From positions 107,046 through 171,045 of the forward strand of contig MU619237.1 of the NCBI GenBank assembly GCA_025201805.1: a DNA stretch of 64,000 nt, written 5' to 3'. The first letter of the stretch is position 1; each line of letters begins with the position of its first letter. Made by a program: the position numbers and the translations under genes. The notes beneath the pieces are model-generated. The model saw only the letters and a program-made list of their open reading frames with translations. It was not told where the DNA came from and searched no databases. Positions 22,512 through 32,697 of the stretch are shown piece after piece. This DNA is from Parasitella parasitica. Lineage: Eukaryota > Mucoromycota > Mucoromycetes > Mucorales > Mucoraceae.

Positions 22512-24154
22512 TTACGCACAGGTTGCTGTAGTAGCTGACATCAAGCCGTCTCGCCCATCTTTGAATGTCCATAATCCACAATCTTCACAATGTTCCTCTA
22601 CTTTGCATTTTGGCAAAGGAAATTCATTAGGCTTCTTGAGAATATCGACAACAGTTGCAATGCGATGTGTAGCTATATTTACTCGCCAGCCGTTATCTTT
22701 AACAGTGTCCCAGACGCATACTTTGCTTGTATGGCATCCTGTTTCCAAAGCGAATCCAGCATAAAAGCAGCCACTTGCAGGGCCCTAAATACAGGTATGT
22801 CAATCAACTAGCCTGCCCACAAAAAGCAACATGTATAAACTTACTGTACAAACGCCAATAAAGATGGGGTCAGCAGTGTGTCCAAAATGCCAGATAGGCA
22901 TGTCTTTTGCCCCTGGCGCGCGAGGCAGATGCAATCGCTCTGAAGCTAGTCTATCTCCAGGACTTTCAAAGCTCACAGCTGGCACACCAAACGTTTGACC
23001 TACTAATGCCGCAACAGCACCACCCAGACTATGTCCTGTTAGCCAAATTGTGGCCTCAGGATATTTATCGGCTACATCCATATACATGTGCTACAAAAAG
23101 CGGCTTGTTAGCTGGTCTGCCGCAGATCTTGGTGCCATAGTACACCTATTTACTTACTGCAGCATAGTCGTAATAAAGCTCGGATTTCGATAGCGTTTTA
23201 TCCAAGCACTGCCGATCGCAACTGTATTGATTTTTATTATCGTTACAATTGCACACAGCTGCCCATCCTCGTGCCGCTTTACCGCAGCAGCATGAAAATA
23301 GTACATTATCCTAAGAAAATTAATTAAACACCCAAGACGACCATGGCATCTATTTTTATTTTACATTCAACTTGTCCTTTTCTCCCGTAGGCTCACCATT
23401 GAACAATCCAGCGCTGGTACCTTTAAAGCTGATGATCAAGTGCGAATTGTCTGTGTTTCCAAATACATGACCCCGCAGACCATCCGACTCCCAGCCAAAC
23501 GTCGAATTCTACAGCAAATCCTTTTGAGTATTTTTTTTTTTCTTTCTTTGCTTGTACAGTACTTACAATACGCCATTTTGATCCCAAATCATACCACTGA
23601 CCATCTTTACCAAGCTCTGTGTATGCATTAAAGCTCATTTCCGACAATGATAATACTGATTCCTGATCGGTAACATCTGGCAGTAGATAGGGTGTGGGGA
23701 GTAATTCAGCAGTTTCCTGCGTTCTTAAGAGTAGTTTATCCGGCTCTCTCATTGCAAACAACTGCTTCATGTAGGCAACACTGGGCCTGTATGCTGTCCC
23801 TAATTCAGATCGCACATGGAAAGGTTGTGTAGGTTTGTCTACTTGCATAACCTGAAAACGGTTGGGTGTAGATCCGTAATTTGGAAAGTGATGATAGATG
23901 CTTTTGAGAAACATACCATCCAATGGAAGAGGTCCTAAATAAGCTTGTGGTATGCATATCGAGGCTGTGAAAAATAAGGTAGCAACTAAAATATTCCGTA
24001 TAATCATTAAAGAAAAGAGTGTAGGAATTACTCATTTGGCATTACCCATAGCCAATTGTGACTGAGCAGAACCCGAGACAGCGATAAGATGTGGCCATCG
24101 TGGGTGATTGTAGTACCCTGACCATGGATGTTTTCTTTGACGAATTCCATCCAT
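22512..24154 (-). CDS. ATG15: Atg15-type vacuolar lipase
   Basis: A class 3 lipase that breaks down autophagic and multivesicular-body membranes in the vacuole. Six exons on the minus strand (24154-24046, 23985-23567, 23508-23365, 23310-23158, 23090-22845, 22784-22512) give 447 residues. The serine nucleophile motif is GHSLGG (Ser near residue 296) in the Atg15-typical context [18 protein letters not shown]. Next come [18 protein letters not shown] and [15 protein letters not shown], and near the C-terminus [15 protein letters not shown] with ATHRI, which supply the acidic and His residues. The region SELYYDYAA precedes the nucleophile as in other Atg15 proteins. A single hydrophobic anchor lies near residues 36-56, as expected for the type II signal anchor. 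Intron 23986-24045 contains an in-frame ATG at 24007, giving a possible second start. Confidence 0.93.
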
Positions 24155-24781
24155 TAGAGACAAGAATTCCGATGGCTTGTTTACGCTATTTACGTTCTTT
24201 CAAAATCATGACAAAAACTTGCAATGCGACAAAGTAGATGATGTACGAAATTAATGCCTATTGGGGGTGGATTTTCTACTGGAATATAGATTTAAAGGCC
24301 GTGCAGTGAGAATCAAAGATGTGTAATAAAAGAACCTGTCTCCAGAGTGTACTATGCATGTCAGATTTTGATCTTCTTGGGTAAGGCGGTGCCATTAATA
24401 TTAGCAAATGGTGGACCAACTGCAGTTATTTCGTAATAATTCCATCATTGTAGTAAAGTGAAGATTTAAAGCTATTCAAAAGATATATCACACATTAGAA
24501 GAACAGCTATGATACCAAGCCAATGTTATCAAAAAGATATTGATGAGTTGGTATTATTGACATAACAAAATGTGAGGCTACCACCTTTATTATTATAAAC
24601 CGGTATCCACTAAAAAACTAAAAACATTGGTAACTACGCTAAATAAAAACCATTGAAAGCTATCAAAACAATTTTTTTTTGGATGTTGGCAATATAAAAA
24701 TTTACTTTTATTTGTATTTTAAGCTCTATAATTCGATACGGGTGTTGTTTGCTGACAGATCAGTACGGGAAATTCAAAGGC

Positions 24782-24790
24782 TATATAAAA
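24782..24790 (+). promoter_or_regulatory. TATA-like element before the Ies4-like gene
   Basis: TATATAAAA lies about 145 bp upstream of the ATG at 24936 and is followed by a run of A. Its position fits a TATA box with a 5' untranslated leader of about 100 nt, but no other promoter element supports it. Confidence 0.35.
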
Positions 24791-24935
24791 GGATCAAATA
24801 AAAAAAAAACGCACTCCTGAGTTTGAACTCATGGTATGATGATCATGGATCGTTGTTTGGCAGTGTTCCGCGCTCACGAACAAGGAAGCTTTTACTCGTC
24901 CAAGCTTTTAGCTTTATTATTAATTCTTTCGCATT

Positions 24936-26027
24936 ATGGCAACTTCAACACCATTAAAGATCAAATTGAAATTATCAGGGCCAAAAATAGTTGCAACATC
25001 TCAACCCTCCTCGCCTGTTTCGAACAAAAGCGCAAATAAAAGAGATGATAGCGAGCCTTCTTCTTCAACAGAAAGTCCTCGTAAAAGAGCTAAACCAAAT
25101 GCAAGCCGCACTCGTAAACCCAAGGTGGAAGGAACTCCTGTACCAGACACGTAAGTGAGATTAGATAGGAACCACGAGACGCCGAAAAGCTAAGCTTGAC
25201 AGATAGTCCTATCGCAATCGACGATGATCAAACAGAAGAAGGTAGGCAATTTCTTTTATTATATGTGCAATAAGCTAGAGAGACTGAAAAAATATCAGCA
25301 CCTAGCCAGCAAAGTAGACGTGGAGGAGGAGGTGGTGGTGGTGGTGGAGGAGGAGGAGGAGGAGGAGGCAATAATAACAATGCTGGATCAGGTGCAGCAG
25401 GACAAAGTACCACTCTTATTTCTCGGAAAGATTTACTAAAACACAAGGATATCAAGGTCAGGAAATGGAGCACTAAACCTCTTGTCTTTTACACTCTCAA
25501 GGGATTTCAGCTGCAAATACCAACGTGGCAATCAGGTAAGCTGGTAGTGGCGATGAGCGAAACGCACTATTAAATGCACATTTGTAGAGGAAAAAATGGC
25601 CATCAACAACAACCCAACAGAGCCGATATCGGTTGCAGAGATTGATCAACTGTTCTCATCGACTGCGGGGGAGAAGGATTTCCGCCCATTTTTGTGCACT
25701 CAGCCAGGATGTTCCAAATCATTCACTACATTCGACCAGCTTCAAACACATGAGACCAACATGCACGGCGTAAAGAAGTTGGTTTGCAACATCGATGGAT
25801 GTCACAAGAGCTTTGTCACCTCAGGTCAAATGACAAAACATCGCAAAATGGTTCATTACCGAGCTGCTAGGAAAGCAAAGATAGACGCAGCAGCAGCAGC
25901 AGCAGCAGCAGAAGCAACAGCAGCAGCACAAACTGCAGAAGGCAATGATGAAAAAGAGGATGATGCTGCTACACCTACCACTGTAAATATTGGTGATAAT
26001 GACAGTGTAGATGTCGCAAATTTATAA
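24936..26027 (+). CDS. INO80 Ies4-like protein with two C2H2 zinc fingers
   Basis: A nuclear protein of 308 residues from exons 24936-25150, 25207-25241, 25299-25535 and 25588-26027, all joined by GT-AG introns of 52-57 nt. The N-terminus (TPLKIKLKLSGPK) and a central block (VRKWSTKPLVFYTLKGFQLQ ending IPTWQS) resemble the two conserved parts of INO80-complex subunit Ies4 as I remember that family. Between them lies a Lys/Arg-rich nuclear-localisation-like stretch (SPRKRAKPNASRTRKPK) and a poly-Gly tract. The C-terminal part carries two C2H2 fingers: C-x4-C-x12-H-x4-H (LCTQPGCSKSF, QLQTHETNMH) and a second with CNIDGCHKSF and MTKHRKMVH. A poly-Ala tail follows. INO80 subunits with YY1-like fingers are known as separate proteins (fission yeast Iec1), so the combination is of note. 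The Ies4 link is from memory and moderate. Confidence 0.75.
25318..25370 (+). repeat. GGN microsatellite encoding poly-glycine
   Basis: A run of GGA and GGT triplets inside exon 3 of the Ies4-like gene encodes 15 consecutive glycines followed by four Asn. It is in frame and separates the basic region from the conserved RKW block, so it probably acts as a flexible linker. Confidence 0.9.
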
Positions 26028-26239
26028 TTACCATCTAATAAAAATCGATCCCCGCCTACGTCTCTCTCTTTCACCCTCTCTTTGTCTGCTGAAATAAACG
26101 TTCAAGATCACACAGACCGTCAGACAAATAGAGCACATATAACAATACCTTTTTTCCCTTTCCCCTTTAAATTTTGGTAATAGAAAAAAAAAAAAGGTCT
26201 ATTTGCTCTGCCTCAATTCCAAGATCTGCGATCAATATA

Positions 26240-26282
26240 TACATTAGAGAGAAAGAGAGAGAGAGACAGAAAAAAAAAAGAG
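26240..26282 (+). repeat. purine-rich GA tract upstream of MED12
   Basis: An AGAGAGAAAGAGAGAGAG-type tract followed by A residues lies 70-110 bp before the MED12 start codon. It probably belongs to the promoter or 5' leader. The function is not known. Confidence 0.6.
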
Positions 26283-26350
26283 GATTTGCTATTTTATCTT
26301 TATTTCACACATTTTTTTCCATCTAAAAATCGTACATAAACATATAAACT

Positions 26351-29300
26351 ATGGCAGGTAGACATCAAGGTAAAGATATGTAATTTTGTGCGCAGACAAT
26401 TGTACTCATTTCTACGATACAAAAAACAACAGCACAATACGCGCGTTATAGTTCGTCGAACCCATCATATCCAAACACTGGAGGAAATAATAGCAACTTG
26501 AATATCCCGTTTCCACCACCACCGCAAAGCAGCAATTCGCAATATAACCAACAGCAGCAGCAACAAGCTCAGTATGGCAATGCTTCGTCGATGGCTTCTC
26601 CTTATTCAGCTACTTCGTCGTCCTCGCCCGGCTATCACTCCCCAAATATTCCAAAATACAATCAAAACACGCCTTTGAAAAAATACTCATTACAGCCGCC
26701 TCCTCGTATATTACCTCTCAGTAAATCAATGCCTTCGTTGGGCTTTCCCGGCATGTTTCCTCAGCGTCTAGGACAGGATGAGGATATTTTAACAGAGTCG
26801 AATGTACGCCATGGATTCGTCGATCGACCGGTAGTATCGGTACGTTATTGTTACAGTTGCTGACAGTGGAACATGACTCATTTTTGCATCAATAGAACGA
26901 GCACACTTGCGCTCATGACATTGTGTATGGAAAATTGCAAGACGATCAGCGATTGCTCAATGAGTTGGGAAGCTTTATGGTGGATGTTTTGCAGAGACAA
27001 GCCAGAGCCGGTTGTATTACTGGGTAATGCAGAGGATGCTGTTGGTCTGAACACCATGTCCCTTGAGACTGACAATTTAAATGTAGGCCATCATCGTTTA
27101 AACCGCCTAATAGAACGACACTGATAGATTCTAAGCGAGAACAATGGATGCAAGAGTTGGCGGGAGGCGTGGTGCCGCTGAGAAAACTGGCACGTAACGT
27201 TCCTCATGGGTTTAAAGGTGAGAAGCTATTAGAGACATTGGCAGCAAAACAAGTTCCATTTTTAAGGGCAACCTGGTACATCAAGATTGTTGGTTTGTCG
27301 GAAATGGTAACTAGGATACGCAAGATCTCATACGTGTGGTTGTAACGAATTTTGTATTATTGCTATTAGAGTCAACGAAGTGCGAGTAATGCAGCTACTT
27401 CAATGGGACCTCAGCCAGTCCAGTGGACAGCTACTGTAACTGGCCATCTTAAAAAACAATTGAGCGAATTGATGCCAGTGTCGAGTGCTTTAGCAAACGG
27501 TTCTAGCCCGCACCCTGCTGTTGCTGCTGGAACACCTGGACGAGGATACAAGAGCTACAACGGCCCTAACCATCACGACAATACGCCAAAGCCATGGGCA
27601 TCACCAGAAAACAGAGCACGCTTTGAGCATCGATGGTCGTACAGCGTTAGGTTGGCACGCTGGCAATATTTTGAAGGGTTGCTGGATCAGCGCACATTCC
27701 TAAGGTGGACCTTGGACACTTTAGCAGCCAGTGGATCGTTTGAAATTATGTGGCTAGTCTTGACAGGAATTATTCAAGATTACGTGGACGAATACAAACG
27801 AAACAGAACACTGACAAAGCTTTTGATCGAGACGCTGATCAAATCGTATAGCGCTGTAAGATGCACATCCCTGAGCGCAAAGAGAGAACTAGAGAGACCT
27901 AACCTTTGACATAGTTGACGCAATATATTCGCCTATCGCAGCCAGACTCAGCAGCATTGGGAGTGCACCATGGCCTGCAAAAGGACATTGAGCATCTATT
28001 GCAGGCGCTGTTTCTGTCAACGCCTGATATGTTTGTTATACCAAAGTTATACCACCAATATCGCTATTTGTTCAACGCAATTTTGGGCGATCAAAGCCGG
28101 CAAAAGCCGTCTAAAAGTCTGCCCGATGTATGTCGTGTGATGAAGGAGTACTGGGCAATGATCAAAGCTCGCAACGAAGTTTTTTGCGGAACTTTGGAGG
28201 AAAACGAAATGAAATCGGACCACCCTGCAGAAACTGACAGCAAAGCACAACCGAGTGAACCCATCCCTCCTGCCAGCTCACAGTCGAATATCTCTGAAGC
28301 AGTGTATGAGGAACGTGTTGTGCATGTCTTGGACAGCATTGGGCGAAATGTGGATAGCATAACAGGCTTATTGTTGGACGGCGGCACTTGGGTTGACATC
28401 AAGGGACACACAGCCAAGTCAGCGTCGAAATTGATTTTCGGTACGGCACGTCTTCAACCGCAAGCACTGATCAAGCTGGTCAGTATCATGTGTCGATGGG
28501 CAACGAGTGAATCTCGCTACGGTGATTGGAAGGCGTATCTTGTTGCTTCCATTTTGCTGGCCTGGAGAGAACCGGACAACAAGCTGCTATTACAAGACGC
28601 ACTGATCCGATTTTTAGACAATGAGGCCTGCCCCAAAGCAAGCGACGCAGCAGCATTAGACTCACAAACACTAGGATCAATAGATCAAGGTAATTTCGCA
28701 TAACTGCAAGATTCCACGCACTAATGTATCTTTTCAGATCACGTAGAAAAAACAAACACACCTGTCATTTACTTGTTCGATGTGCTGATTCGGATGCAGT
28801 TGTTTTCATATCAAAAGTATTTGCTTAGACTTATTGCTCGTGGTGATTTAGAACCTAAGCGCCGCCACGTGCGAAAAATTCAGCAGTGTCTGCACCATTT
28901 AGCTTCATTTCCGTTATTAAGCCCTGCACCGCCGTACCTAGTCAACCAAAGACGCGTTGCGCTCTATGGCGCTCGCAGCGATAGCGACAGCCAAGAAGAA
29001 CTAGAGTCTTTGGATAAGCTAAAGCACTTGGCGAGGCTCGCAGTTGCTGGATTCGACAATAATGACACGGATTGTTTATTTGGTGCCGAAGCAAAGGAGA
29101 TGACACAGCCGGTGCCTACTGATTCTATGCATTCCTACCAACTGGCTCTCGCAGAAAAAAACAGGAGCGAATTTGTCAAGCTTATCGAATCATCGACTCG
29201 ATATTCCGTGTTGAATTTCACAAACTGGCTGCTAAATGAAGTGAAGCGGTTTGTGGTCAAAAGTATACAGTAAGTGTGACACATGTGCTAGCCAGCATGA

Positions 29301-32300
29301 AATGGATCTTGACGTGAGTTTGCACTAGAATTGGAGAGGATAATTGGAGAGTCATGACATCGCCAGGATCTTGCTTGTTGAACGCTAGACAGTTTGTTGC
29401 GGTCATCCGTATCATGGAATGTGCAAAAGATTATCTCACTATTACAGAAACTGCACTGTGGGCGTTGGAAAAATCGGATGACCCAGTGCTGTATCCCTAC
29501 ATTATCGATTGTCTTCGAAAGTATTCAAATTATTGGAAGTTGACCAATAGTGGAACTAGAGTCGCCAGCGCAGTATGGGCAAAGGTAATGGATAAGGGCT
29601 CCCTGCCGCACGGATAACTCTCAACTAACACGCGGTAATTGGTAGCATCTGCACTTGGCAAATCGTGGAAACAGAGAGCGATGCATCATGATGTACATGG
29701 TCCAGCTTATCCAAGAGGGAAGCCAAATGGATGACCTTGTTAGAGCCCAGCTGAAGCAGGATTTACAGGTTAAATCAAAGCTTAGAGGGCGTTATACCAA
29801 CAGTGTATCTGTAAAAGATGAATTGATACAATTAGCCAAGGAGCCTGCCACCTCCTCTCTCCAAATGGTTTCAGAATCCCTGAGCGTGCCATCTCAAAAT
29901 GCCACCGGCTGGCTCGGTGCCATCTTGGAAAGTGCAGGCCAAGTGCTTCGCATGGTTGCCAAGGAAAAACACATTGCTGAACTGGCCAGAGCGCACCAGA
30001 CGCAATTGTCTCCGGCACTGTATGATTTCCATAGAATCGTGCGAGCATTTGCTAAAATACTCAAAGATGTTTCCAACCACACCACATTGACGGGGCAAGC
30101 AGATGAGGCAGTGACCCATTGGCTCTGCAATAACGAGATTGTGGCTCTAGACATGAACGAGGAATGCTCATGGGTGCCCTTTTTTGTCGCTATCCTTGTC
30201 GCCTACAATGTCATTAGCCTCAGCAATGTTGTCAAGGAATTTGCCTTGCCTTGGTTTGAACAAGTTGGCCATGACGGCCAGCAGCACTACGGAGCAGAGG
30301 AAAGCAAACTGGTTATTTCATGTCAAAATCTGATTTGCCTTATCCGTTTATTGATCATCCAGAGCAGCAACCAGCCCAGAACAGAGGATGAATCCGCCCC
30401 TGTGCATTGGCAGCTGCGAATCGAAGACTTTTACCGACTCGAAGTGCAGCGGCAGTCGCAGCTGGCGAGCAGTCTGGACCGCATTGAACCCATGTTTGGA
30501 TTGATGGAGCGGTTGGTGATGATTGCTACCAATCTCCCTCTCAGCTCCAGTCTTTTGCAGGATTTGGTAATGCTCCGTGCTGACCTTCTACAGATTACCT
30601 GGTTTCGACAGGCATGTCTTCGTGACCTGAATGGCGTTTATCAGCGTTTCGCAGCCAGAGAAGCTGAAGCAACAATGGAAAAGCGCATGAAGAAGAAGAT
30701 GCTGAATATCGTGGACGAGCTGATAGGAGGCAACAACCTTGCTGGTGAAAGACAAGGTGCTATTGTGCAGGATACGACGCCCGATTTCGTAGACAAACTT
30801 CATAGAGTGTTTTTGAATGTTAGCCAGTGGAACGAAGCGCAGTGCCGTGTGCAGGTCAACCTTTTGCTGGACAATATCTCGTTGTCGGATGGCCATTCGC
30901 AAAACCCCAACAATCCACACATCTTGGGCGATGATGTATCCATGGACATGGCTCCAGCAGAATTGGTGTCTTCATCAAATAAGGATTTGCAGTCGTTTGT
31001 CTTGTTTTTCTACAGTGTTGTTCTAGCAGACGGCAAAGAAGCCTCAGATCCATTCGAAGCTCAGCGGCGATTCCAGTTTTTCAAAAACCTGATCCATGAA
31101 TTACGGGAGCCTGTGCTTCTGGAGCTTTTGCATCATGGCGCACGACTGCTCGAAGGAGATGCGACACAGAGTTTCCCTGACAATGTGCTGCTGATGCAAC
31201 CCACAGACCCCGGAAGCCAATTTGATTCTCTAAAGTTCGCATATCGTAGCCAAGCATTTTTGAACATCACTCAGCATATGCTGGCTGAAAATGTGTGGTC
31301 TAATGAAAAGAAGATCGAGCTTGTCAAGACTGTGTTTGGCCAGATTACTCGTTTCAAAAATGGCCTTTTTATCTACAGAGTAATGCAGGGCGCAAACGTG
31401 TGCTACGCTGATGCTGCTAATGCACTTCAATTGGTCAAGAATAACGTAGACATGGCGATTTCACTGCTTGTGACAGAGGGGCTTGCAGAGGCCACAAGCG
31501 AAGAGACTGCCAAGGATTTAAAACTGTCGATCCAAGATATCAGAAATAGGTAACGTATCTGTTGTGTGTCTATCTGTAGGCCGACCAAGATTACTGACAA
31601 AAATGCAACGTACAGTCTTTTGATCCGACTGCGACTCGTGGTGCCGTTTGCTTCGCTTATTTGGGAGCATCCCAAAGGAGACGAATGCGGCATCTTGGAT
31701 TGGATCAGAGTTCTTGTCCCATTGTTAGGCGTAAGTAATCTTACAGAGACGTTCTAATTGGATGCTTTGTGTATTGACGTCTTTTATTGTGTAGAACCCC
31801 ATTGTGCATGGTAATGGTAGTCAAGAACGATTTTTTGAATTTGTATTGGATTTTGTCTCATTGTTGATTGATGGTAAAAAAGAAGGAAGATTGCTGCCCA
31901 AATCAAATATTAGCATCTAACATCTTCACACTGTTGTAGAGCTTCCAAAGGAGTTGAAGAAATCCAGCTTGACGTTGTTAGGGTCTATGCACAGTGAGTT
32001 GACATCTGTGCCAGCCATGTTCCATAGCCGTGTCAAACGCATCATGCCTTTCTTGACACACAACGTCTACTTGGCCAATACCAAATTAGCATCGTCCATG
32101 CTCGGACTACCCTCTACCAACGACCCTCAACAGCAGCAGCAGCATTTAGAATCATGCTTGGAGCAAAGCAAGCCATGGGAGTGGCTTGAGGACTATGTGA
32201 GTGAGCCCCCTCACGATAATGATGCACCCATTAGTTTGAGTCTGTTCAATGCGAGGAAATCCAAGCGAGTTGACAGCACTTATGTCCGCTGGTTTAAATT

Positions 32301-32508
32301 TGGCTTTGACGAGGGACCCTCAGCATCATCAAAGCGACGTCCCTTGAATGAGGACGCCAGTCATATTTCCATGATTGAGTTGGATAGAAAGAGGGATGAG
32401 ACGGTGGATGAAAACGGCTTTATGTTCATTGTAGACGATGATGATAAAATGGACAATAGTAATTTCAAAAAGCGAAAAGTGGAGATGGAAGAAGGCGAAC
32501 TGCCCTGA
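26351..32508 (+). CDS. MED12: Mediator complex subunit 12
   Basis: The MED12/Srb8 subunit of the Mediator CDK8 kinase module, which activates CDK8-cyclin C and restrains RNA polymerase II recruitment. Twelve exons: 26351-26369, 26433-26839, 26896-27023, 27087-27306, 27370-27855, 27915-28689, 28738-29269, 29329-29584, 29646-31549, 31616-31730, 31795-31873, 31940-32508, giving about 1829 residues. The Med12 N-terminal domain is seen in LPLSKSMPSLGFPGMFPQ, VVPLRKLARNVPHGFKGEKL and VPFLRATWYIKIVGLSEM. The LCEWAM-type region continues with VRLARWQYFEGLLDQRTFLR and TLDTLAASGSFEIMWLVLTG. The remainder is alpha-helical repeat, and the C-terminus is acidic and Lys-rich. Intron 31550-31615 was chosen because it has a TTACTGAC branch site; an apparent 30-nt intron there is rejected. 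The second Mediator-module gene, MED13, lies at 55.1-60.4 kb. Confidence 0.93.
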
Positions 32509-32697
32509 TAATACATAACACCTTTATAAATATATACTACACATCGTAATATAAATGATATATACCTTCTTTTTTTTTTTATTGATGTTATTATATAGAA
32601 GTAAAAACTTTTGTTTATATGTATATATATATGTATTTATGTATGTTATACATACACACACATCGAACAACACTGCTACTCTTTGATTATGTATTAA

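Noticed and set aside
24806-24900. tRNA-like B box (GAGTTCAAACTC) followed by a T run on the minus strand
   Set aside because: No 5' sequence within about 120 nt pairs with the would-be acceptor strand AGGAGTG, and no proper A box or anticodon arm could be drawn.
31550-31579. A 30-nt intron in MED12 (GTAACG to TGTAG)
   Set aside because: The same donor also joins, in the same phase, to the acceptor at 31615, which has a TTACTGAC branch site 20 nt upstream and gives a normal 66-nt intron. The short version is probably not real.
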